DNA from: DUEL01 sp964580565
GTDB lineage: Bacteria; Chloroflexota; Anaerolineae; B4-G1; DUEL01
Direction of reading: 5' to 3'
Assembly: GCA_964580565.1 (NCBI GenBank)
Contig: CAZOLN010000141.1
Coordinates: 1-6,670, forward strand
DNA: 6,670 nt
Below the pieces are notes generated by a model. It saw only the letters and a list, made by a program, of their open reading frames with translations, was not told where the DNA came from and made no database searches. Below are positions 1 through 5,180 of the stretch, one piece after another. Made by a program: the position numbers and the translations under genes. Position 1 is the stretch's first letter. Each line of letters opens with the position of its first letter.

Positions 1-1136
1 GTCAGGGTATCCTCATCCCAGTCCCCGTCCACGGTGAAGAGCCAGATCAACGAAGGCTGCGCCCTGTCCCAGCGGGCGTTGCTCCACTGGTGGATGGTCA
101 GCGTGGCCGAGACGATCTCCTTCCCCGGTGGAACCGGGGCAAGGTCAAAGCGGAGGAAGGACTTGCTGAAACAAGGGAAGTCGGTGATCCACTCCTGGTT
201 CTCGACGAACAGGTTGGGATCGGAACCGTGGTTATCCCCATCAGGATCCCCCTCGTGCCCTCCGCTGCAGGTCCCGCCGCCGCCGACCCAGGCGTCTTCG
301 ACGACGCTCTCCCCCAGCCCACGGCGGATGACGGTCGTCCCCTGGGGATAGAGCGGCTGGGACGGCTCGTAGGTCGCCTGCCCGAAGGCGAGTTCGCCCC
401 AGGTGGACGGGCGGCCGGGGTCCAGGCCCTCCGGCCAGCGCTCCACGGGGGCCAGGCCCGCCGAGGTGCCGTCGTCCCGGTCGAAGAGGCGCACCCCCAG
501 CCGCCAGACCGCCCCCTCAGGCGGCGGGCCGGAGAGCCCCAGCGTCTCCCACGGGATGTAGATCTTGGCCCACCATCCGTAGTCGAAGGTGTTCTCGTTG
601 TTGTTGTGCGGCGGGTTGCCGATCCACTGCGCCCAGGTTGCCTTGCTCCAATCCCCATCCCATCCGAAATCCCAGCCGGAACCATTGCCCCGCGCGTCCC
701 GCATATAGGCGGTCCCGTCGCCACACTGGTAAAGGCAGAGGCCGACCAGGAAGAGATAGTCGTCGGACTGGGGAGTCGCCGCACCATCCCCCGCCGTGTC
801 CAGATAGATGGCGACGGCATCGTACCGGGTCAGGTCGGTGGACTGGGTGGCGGGCAGGGGGTACCACAGGTAGTAGTCCTCGACGTTGGGATAGATCGCC
901 AGGGCCTCCTGGGTGTAGGCAACGCGGACGTCGACGTAGTTCTGCCCGGGGATGACATCCGGCAGGTCGACCCGGCCGAACCAGAAGATGCCGCTCTCGG
1001 CCCAGCGGACCGTGTCGTCGAAGTAGGGAGCGTGAACGCGGCGGAGCGGAGGAAGCGGCCCTGCACTGACCGGCGCGGTCCCCACCAACGTCAGAAAGAG
1101 CACGAGCGGAAGCATCCAGCGGTACCGACCTCTCAT
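1..1136 (-). CDS. Secreted CBM9-like / DNRLRE-like carbohydrate-binding protein (3' partial)
   Basis: An open frame runs from ATG at 1136 to the window edge without a stop: 378 codons, C-terminus missing. The start is fixed by a 4-base ATGA overlap with the stop of the upstream lyase and by an AAAGGGGG ribosome site 7 bases before it, so the two are probably co-translated. Residues 1-26 look like a Sec signal peptide (basic MRGRYR, hydrophobic core, APVSAG). Residues about 40-256 resemble a CBM9-like sugar-binding fold: YDAVAIYLDT at 105-114, then KIYIPWETLG at 191-200, and WRLGVRLFDRDDG at 211-223. Residues about 265-378 look like the start of a DNRLRE/CBM96-like domain: SFLRFDL at 326-332, IVSATLTIHQW at 341-351, and W-DEDTL at 373-378, where the family normally continues with a TWNN-type motif. 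A D-rich loop (297-307) could bind calcium. I see no catalytic signature, so a non-enzymatic polysaccharide-binding partner of the lyase is inferred. Domain names come from recalled motifs, not a search. Confidence 0.85.
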   Translation of the reverse strand, partial: MRGRYRWMLPLVLFLTLVGTAPVSAGPLPPLRRVHAPYFDDTVRWAESGIFWFGRVDLPDVIPGQNYVDVRVAYTQEALAIYPNVEDYYLWYPLPATQSTDLTRYDAVAIYLDTAGDGAATPQSDDYLFLVGLCLYQCGDGTAYMRDARGNGSGWDFGWDGDWSKATWAQWIGNPPHNNNENTFDYGWWAKIYIPWETLGLSGPPPEGAVWRLGVRLFDRDDGTSAGLAPVERWPEGLDPGRPSTWGELAFGQATYEPSQPLYPQGTTVIRRGLGESVVEDAWVGGGGTCSGGHEGDPDGDNHGSDPNLFVENQEWITDFPCFSKSFLRFDLAPVPPGKEIVSATLTIHQWSNARWDRAQPSLIWLFTVDGDWDEDTL

Positions 1137-3940
1137 TGCGTCGCCCCCTTTGCCACCAGTGGCAGATGGACGAAGAGCGGGTTGGCGATCACCGTCGCCG
1201 AACGGACGTAGGTGCCGTACGGACCGGCGTCGATCTCCATCTGGTTGAGGAGCACCCCCCGTTGATCCGTCGTCACCTCCACGCTGTAGGAAATGACCAC
1301 CTCAGCGGTCGTTGAGAGCACCCCGCTCCAGGTCAGACGGCTGCTCGTACAGGTTGGCGGATCCCCCCACGAGGAGGCGCACAACCCGCCCGCGGACACC
1401 ATCCCGTCGGGAAACGTGTCGGTCACGGTGATCGGCGTGGTCAACGGACCGCCCGTGTTGCGGATCGTAAGCGTGTAGGTCACCCGATCCCCCTGATAGA
1501 CGGCGACCCGGGAGACCCTCTTGGTCGAAGCGGAGAGGTTGGGGGTGGTCTGATACCAGGAAAGGGTGCCGAAGGCGGGCAAGGTGAAGCGAATGTCGAA
1601 GCCATCGGAGCGGAAGGTGTAGGAGGAAACAGCCGGGTCGGCCTGGATCTGGGAGGCCAGCCACGCCGACGCCGGGACCGGCACGGAGAGGTCGAAAGTG
1701 GTGGCCTTCCCCGTGGGGTTATAGAAGGCCAGGGAAGCCACGCGTCCCCCGGCTACCTGGTAGAGCAGGTGACCAGGGCCGCTGCTGGCGTGCCCGGCGG
1801 CGTTCTGGACGGCCTCGAAGAAGACGACGCCGGTGAGTCCACTGGACCCATCCCGCACCACGTGGACGGCCGGCGTACGGACGAGCACGCGGGCGTCTGG
1901 CGCGGCGGCGTACGCCTGCGTCTCGGCGACGCTGGCGCGGGGGAGGTAGATGAGGGTGTAGGCCGCCCCCTGGGGGCGCACCCCGTGGGGGATGTACAGC
2001 CGCCGCCAGGGCGGATCCTTGGAGAAGGTGAGCACTTCGCTATCCCAGGCGGGTCGATCGGGAAGGACCACGCCGATCGTCCCCTCGTGCAGCCATCCCG
2101 ACCCGCTGCGCACGGTGTGGGTCTCGTCGCGGAAGGTATGGATGTAGGTCCGGGCCTGGCGGGCATCGTCGCTGCGGATGTCGCTCCCCACGCAGGCGAT
2201 CTCGTCGTCGAAGAAAAAGCAGGAGGCGTGAGCGTTGGTCCACGTGCTGGCGCTTTCCATCACGCGGAGCGCCATCCCCGCCGCCGCATAGTCGCCGAAG
2301 GCCACGCCCCCGGCCATCGGGCTCTGATCGCGCTGCCAGTAGTTATAGGGGTCCCCCTCCACGGCGGTCACCGCGCCGTACAGTTGGGTCGCTACGTGGT
2401 CCATATCCGTGTAATCGGTATAGTTCTCGTCCGTTAGAACGGTGAGGTTGGCGTCGTGGGCCCGGTTGGCGTTGCCCATCGGGCTGAGGACGCTGCGCAT
2501 CCCCAGCGTGGCGAACCACCCCGACCGACGGATGAGCAGGAACTCGCTATACGGATAGTAACGAGCCCCCTGGGGTGGATCGGCCGCCTGGGGCAGGAGG
2601 GCCTCGACGTTGTCCAAGAGCGGCTGGGCGATCAACGTGTCCCCAGGCAGGTGGAAGTTCCCGAACCACGGGGAGGCGAACCCCCAGTACCCCTGCCGCA
2701 TGTTCAGATCGCCGGGATGTTCCTCCAGCCAGTCGGCCGCCACGCGGACCAGTTCGTCGCGGTAGCCGACGCCGGGGGTGTTCAGCCGGAACAGCACACC
2801 CATAAACAACTCGCCGTGCTCCACCAGATGCGGCCACCGTCCGCGCGTGACGGGAGCCTCCAGGCTGTGGAACGTGTTCCACCGCAGCCACTCGTGGAAA
2901 TACTCGTCCAGGTACTCCTCCACCTCCGGGGAGAGGCTGTAGCACTCAGACCCCTGGACCAGATAGGCGACGAAGGAAAGGGTCTCGAAGAGGTGGTCGC
3001 CGTACAACTGATTGGGCCCCCGGCCGTGGTCCCAGAAGGTCTCATCCGGTTTGACCCCGTAGGAGGGGAGCCCGGGCTCGCTGAGGTTCAGGTTGATCGA
3101 CGCCGTCTGATCGATCTCATCCACCGCCCATTGGACGACGGGCGGGAGGCGGAAGTAGAGGCCGGTGAGGAGGGCTACGGTTCGGAACCAGGCTCCGTTG
3201 GCCTCCTGGAGGCTGAACAGGTCGCCGCTGGGGCTGTACTTGTTGTAGGGCGGCGCGCTGCTGGCGTTGCGGCCGCTCCATTGATTGGTCCAGATCAGCA
3301 TATCCTCCAGGGCGTTCCGCGGCTCTATGCTCAACTGATCGCCCACGGCGAAGAGGATGTCGACGATGCGGAAAGGAACGGAGACCTCCCACGACCACCA
3401 GTTGCCGGGGAAGCCGTTCTCCGGATAGAGGTTGCCGTAATCCCGCTCGTAGAGGATGGCCGGCTCGATGTGGTCGGTGATCAGGGAGCGGTCGTGATAG
3501 TAAGGGGAGCCGGGCGTGTGGTAGGCGATCGCCATCGCGTAGATCGTCCCCAACCCCCCGGCGATAGCCCCGGTCTGTGGATCCTGCTGGGCGATGCGCC
3601 AGGCGAGATCCTGGTTCAACCGTGCCACTTTCTCCTGCACCGAGGGATCGCTCCAGTCCACGTACCGAAGCCGGATGAGGTCCTCGTACCGCTGACGGAT
3701 CTCCTCCAGGCACACCTTGCCGGGATCGTCCACCGTGACGTCCCACCGGTGGGGCGGGTCGAACCCCTCGGCGTCGGCACCGGGGAGGGTGACCGTGCCC
3801 GACTCGACGTCCAGTTGCTGGAGGATGCCAGCGTACCGATCCGAGGCCGCCATCGCGGTCATTGGCGACAGAGTCAACACGCCCAGCAGGGAAAACAGCG
3901 CGAGCAGTGAAAGAACCGACCGATACCTTTCCGTTTTCAT
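1133..3940 (-). CDS. Secreted polysaccharide lyase, PL8-like (hyaluronate/chondroitin/xanthan lyase superfamily), with DUF11 module
   Basis: Complete 935-residue protein; the ATG at 3940 follows GGAGGTTG at optimal spacing. Residues 1-32 form a Sec signal peptide ending near AMAA. Residues about 75-460 are a helical, Trp-rich region fitting the PL8 alpha/alpha toroid: NWWSWEVSVP at 180-189 matches the family's NWWxxEIGxP substrate-cleft motif. Aligning by eye to PL8 enzymes, the Asn/His/Tyr/Arg catalytic set maps to N248 (EANGAW), H305 (WDHG), Y313 (QLYGD) and the RGR at 366-368. Residues about 470-796 fit the central beta-sandwich and C-terminal beta domains (FFFDDEIACVGSDI at 575-588, TYIHTF at 598-603, YTLIYLP at 661-667). 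Residues about 800-905 are a DUF11-like Ig module (QGDRVTYTLTIRNTG, then ITVTDTFPDG), followed by the tail FVHLPLVAKGATQ. PL8 enzymes beta-eliminate uronic-acid polysaccharides such as hyaluronan, chondroitin or xanthan; which of these applies is not readable here. His to Tyr spacing is 8 rather than the usual 9. A heparinase-like lyase is the main alternative. First gene of its unit, behind a leader terminator. Confidence 0.8.
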   Translation of the reverse strand: MKTERYRSVLSLLALFSLLGVLTLSPMTAMAASDRYAGILQQLDVESGTVTLPGADAEGFDPPHRWDVTVDDPGKVCLEEIRQRYEDLIRLRYVDWSDPSVQEKVARLNQDLAWRIAQQDPQTGAIAGGLGTIYAMAIAYHTPGSPYYHDRSLITDHIEPAILYERDYGNLYPENGFPGNWWSWEVSVPFRIVDILFAVGDQLSIEPRNALEDMLIWTNQWSGRNASSAPPYNKYSPSGDLFSLQEANGAWFRTVALLTGLYFRLPPVVQWAVDEIDQTASINLNLSEPGLPSYGVKPDETFWDHGRGPNQLYGDHLFETLSFVAYLVQGSECYSLSPEVEEYLDEYFHEWLRWNTFHSLEAPVTRGRWPHLVEHGELFMGVLFRLNTPGVGYRDELVRVAADWLEEHPGDLNMRQGYWGFASPWFGNFHLPGDTLIAQPLLDNVEALLPQAADPPQGARYYPYSEFLLIRRSGWFATLGMRSVLSPMGNANRAHDANLTVLTDENYTDYTDMDHVATQLYGAVTAVEGDPYNYWQRDQSPMAGGVAFGDYAAAGMALRVMESASTWTNAHASCFFFDDEIACVGSDIRSDDARQARTYIHTFRDETHTVRSGSGWLHEGTIGVVLPDRPAWDSEVLTFSKDPPWRRLYIPHGVRPQGAAYTLIYLPRASVAETQAYAAAPDARVLVRTPAVHVVRDGSSGLTGVVFFEAVQNAAGHASSGPGHLLYQVAGGRVASLAFYNPTGKATTFDLSVPVPASAWLASQIQADPAVSSYTFRSDGFDIRFTLPAFGTLSWYQTTPNLSASTKRVSRVAVYQGDRVTYTLTIRNTGGPLTTPITVTDTFPDGMVSAGGLCASSWGDPPTCTSSRLTWSGVLSTTAEVVISYSVEVTTDQRGVLLNQMEIDAGPYGTYVRSATVIANPLFVHLPLVAKGATQ
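1136..1180 (-). other. C-terminal LPL tail of the lyase
   Basis: The last 15 residues of the lyase (921-935) are PLFVHLPLVAKGATQ. They follow the DUF11 module directly and share the hydrophobic-LPL-hydrophobic-basic-Gly pattern with the tail of the PKD protein in this window. I know similar endings from secreted Chloroflexota proteins; a role in sorting or anchoring is inference. Confidence 0.6.
1144..1151 (-). promoter_or_regulatory. Ribosome-binding site of the downstream CBM9-like gene
   Basis: AAAGGGGG lies inside the last codons of the lyase gene, 7 bases before the ATG at 1136. It supports the ATGA overlap start and reinitiation or translational coupling between the two genes. Confidence 0.6.
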
Positions 3941-3945
3941 CCCTC

Positions 3946-3952
3946 AACCTCC
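3946..3952 (-). promoter_or_regulatory. Strong ribosome-binding site of the lyase gene
   Basis: GGAGGTT on the minus strand, with GGAGG ending 7 bases before ATG 3940. It matches the anti-Shine-Dalgarno well and fixes the lyase start. It lies just downstream of the leader terminator, so it is transcribed only on readthrough. Confidence 0.8.
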
Positions 3953-3964
3953 GTGTTGTAGCAC

Positions 3965-3996
3965 AAAAAAACCCCCGCACCGATCAAGGTCGGGGG
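3965..3996 (-). terminator. Intrinsic terminator inside the lyase leader (attenuator position)
   Basis: On the minus strand CCCCCGACC pairs with GGT-G-CGGGGG: nine base pairs, one bulged G, a six-base loop, followed at once by seven T. It acts only in the direction of the lyase gene; the plus strand has no T-run after the stem. It lies 24 bases before the lyase ATG and downstream of the 4097-4125 promoter, so it does not serve the glycosyltransferase unit, which has its own terminator. Confidence 0.85.
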
Positions 3997-4096
3997 CAGA
4001 AATGGGCCCACAGGCCCACTCAGTTAGAAAGCGACGGCCTCCCGAAAGCCTCGGTACCTCCTCTCCTCAGATCACGGGCGTTCGACAGTCGCACCT

Positions 4097-4125
4097 ATTC
4101 TAAAGGCACGACAGGCGAAAGTCAA
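4097..4125 (-). promoter_or_regulatory. Sigma-70/sigma-A type promoter of the lyase unit
   Basis: On the minus strand the -35 box TTGACT (4125-4120) is followed by exactly 17 bases and then the -10 box TAGAAT (4102-4097). Each box has five of six consensus bases. The start of transcription is expected about seven bases on, near 4090. The promoter sits in a locally AT-richer gap directly after the terminator of the preceding unit, a sensible place for a new transcription unit. Confidence 0.75.
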
Positions 4126-4157
4126 TGGTACTTCAGTCCCATCACGGTACAGGCAAC

Positions 4158-4197
4158 AAAAAAGCCCGGCATCGATGGGGGAGGTCGATGCCGGGCT
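4158..4197 (-). terminator. Intrinsic terminator of the glycosyltransferase unit
   Basis: A perfect 13-bp stem on the minus strand (AGCCCGGCATCGA and its reverse complement, 4197-4185 with 4175-4163) encloses a nine-base loop and runs into a T-tract at 4163-4158. It begins 27 bases after the glycosyltransferase stop codon. It separates that gene from the lyase promoter. Confidence 0.95.
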
Positions 4198-4223
4198 AGG
4201 GGGCCCGCGGGTGCGCTACAGGA

Positions 4224-5180
4224 TCAGGCACCCTCGGGGCCGGAGGGGGCTACAGGGGGAACGGGCACGCTCTTCGTCGTCTCAGCCACCTCCCACACGG
4301 CGTGTTCCCGCCGCCACAAGCGGTAATCCAGCATCCCCAGGACGCGCGCCCAAACCTCAAGGGCGATGACCCCGGGTCCCCAAACGAAGTACCGCCAGTC
4401 CCGCCTCACCCCCGGATTGAACAAGAGGGTCCGGAGGATCCGCATCACCTTCATCGTCGCCACCCGGTAGCCCAGCGTATCGCGGACGTAAACGTGGCCT
4501 GCGTAGATGCGACGCCGCTGTCGCAGGAAATCCTCCACCGTCTCCGGCCCGCGGTTGTAGACGACGGCCTCGGGGACGTAGCGGAGTTGGTATCCCTGCC
4601 CACGGATCAGGGGCTCGATGCTGGCTTCGTCCACGGCGGAGTCGGACGGGATCTTGCGAAAGACGTTGCGGAAGGCCACCATCTCGCCCATCTTCGGATA
4701 GCGCAGCGAGAGCTGGTGGTGGAGCGTCCACAGGAAGTGGGCCGCATACCCCATGAACGTTCGGGGATCGTTGGTCGGCACAGGACGCCCGCCGGTCATC
4801 CCTACCCGCGGGTCGCGGAGCGGGGCGACGAGCCGCTCGATGGCGTCCGGGGCGGGAACGGTGTCAGCGTTGACCAGCACGACGACCTCCGCATCGGTCC
4901 GCCTGAGCAGCAGGTTGAGCGCAGCCGACTTGCCGCGACGGCGGCGTTGTGTGATGAGGCGGATGCGAGGTTCGGTCACCGCGTAGGAACGGACGATGTC
5001 CTCGGTACAATCGGTGCACCCGCTGGCAACGACGACGATCTCGGCGATATGGACCTGCTGGAGCCGCTGGTTCAGGAGAGCGTCCAACATCCGACCGATG
5101 TTGGCTTCCTCGTTATAGGCCATCGTCGCGACACAACATTCTATCACTTGCCCCTCCCATACACCCTGCTCGATCCTCAT
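4224..5180 (-). CDS. GT-A fold glycosyltransferase, GT2-type
   Basis: From ATG 5180 this encodes 318 residues. The frame is open further upstream, but that part is antisense-like shadow of the PKD gene. ATG 5180 makes an ATGA overlap with the PKD gene stop, the same junction seen between the other pair. The N-terminal Rossmann-like half has VATMAYNEEANIG (17-29), VVASGCTD (50-57), the nucleotide-sugar/metal motif NADT (104-107) in place of DxD, and GRPVPTND (131-138). The second half has DEASIE (184-189), a likely catalytic acidic site, and QRRRI (221-225), resembling the QxxRW motif of processive GT2 enzymes. A moderately hydrophobic stretch at 265-285 (WGPGVIALEVWARVLGM) may touch the membrane, but there is no clear set of transmembrane helices. 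It probably transfers sugars from nucleotide donors onto a surface glycan, lipid or protein; donor and acceptor are not readable. The Pro-rich C-terminus is likely disordered. It is followed by a strong terminator, so it is the last gene of its unit. Confidence 0.9.
   Translation of the reverse strand: MRIEQGVWEGQVIECCVATMAYNEEANIGRMLDALLNQRLQQVHIAEIVVVASGCTDCTEDIVRSYAVTEPRIRLITQRRRRGKSAALNLLLRRTDAEVVVLVNADTVPAPDAIERLVAPLRDPRVGMTGGRPVPTNDPRTFMGYAAHFLWTLHHQLSLRYPKMGEMVAFRNVFRKIPSDSAVDEASIEPLIRGQGYQLRYVPEAVVYNRGPETVEDFLRQRRRIYAGHVYVRDTLGYRVATMKVMRILRTLLFNPGVRRDWRYFVWGPGVIALEVWARVLGMLDYRLWRREHAVWEVAETTKSVPVPPVAPSGPEGA
5145..5158 (-). promoter_or_regulatory. Alternative start with ribosome-binding site in the glycosyltransferase gene
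   Basis: GGGAGGGG lies three bases before a GTG at 5147-5145 (codon 12 from ATG 5180), a better ribosome site than the weak GAGG before ATG 5180. Starting at GTG would give VIECCVATMAYNEE, a normal GT2 N-terminus, and leave a 29-base gap instead of an overlap. Both starts keep all motifs. Confidence 0.4.

Larger units (their letters stand above)
3941..4090 (-). promoter_or_regulatory. Structured 5' leader of the lyase unit, candidate attenuator or riboswitch
   Basis: About 150 bases separate the predicted transcription start near 4090 from the lyase ATG, all on the minus strand. In order they contain: GCGAC at 4092-4088, able to pair with GTCGC at 4035-4031 and so close a roughly 60-nt element; a purine-rich stretch with GGAGAGGAGG; a small CCGA/TCGG hairpin near 4053-4041; an 8-bp hairpin with one G-U pair (4020-4001, GGGCC loop TGTG GGCCC); and the intrinsic terminator at 3996-3965. 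TCGGG at 4045-4041 can pair with CCCGA at 3994-3990 in the 5' arm of the terminator, a possible antiterminator. There is no second promoter between the terminator and the ATG, so lyase expression should depend on readthrough. I recognise no known riboswitch class with confidence. Confidence 0.55.

Noticed and set aside
90..1211. A 373-codon open frame on the plus strand opposite the CBM9-like gene
   Set aside because: It is antisense to a well-supported secreted protein and extends across the ATGA junction into the lyase. It shows no ribosome site or domain motif.
2456..3910. A 484-codon open frame on the plus strand opposite the lyase gene
   Set aside because: It lies entirely antisense to a gene with signal peptide, catalytic motifs and ribosome site. 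Its product is Gly/Val/Arg/Pro-rich without recognisable motifs, typical of antisense frames in GC-rich DNA.
4021..4090. Resemblance of the leader to a ydaO (c-di-AMP) riboswitch, from GGAGGTACCG and CTAACT segments
   Set aside because: The region between them is far too short, and I do not see the GGGGTGAATC-type core or the full closing stem. A covariance search would settle it.
3980..4094. Possible leader peptides (a 24-codon frame from GTG 4094 and an 11-codon frame from GTG 4018)
   Set aside because: The first starts at or before the predicted transcription start and neither has a ribosome site. There is no run of a regulatory amino-acid codon.
4021..4100. T-box leader for tRNA-dependent control
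   Set aside because: I find no match to the conserved AGGGTGGNACCGCG antiterminator segment, and a lyase is not a usual T-box target.
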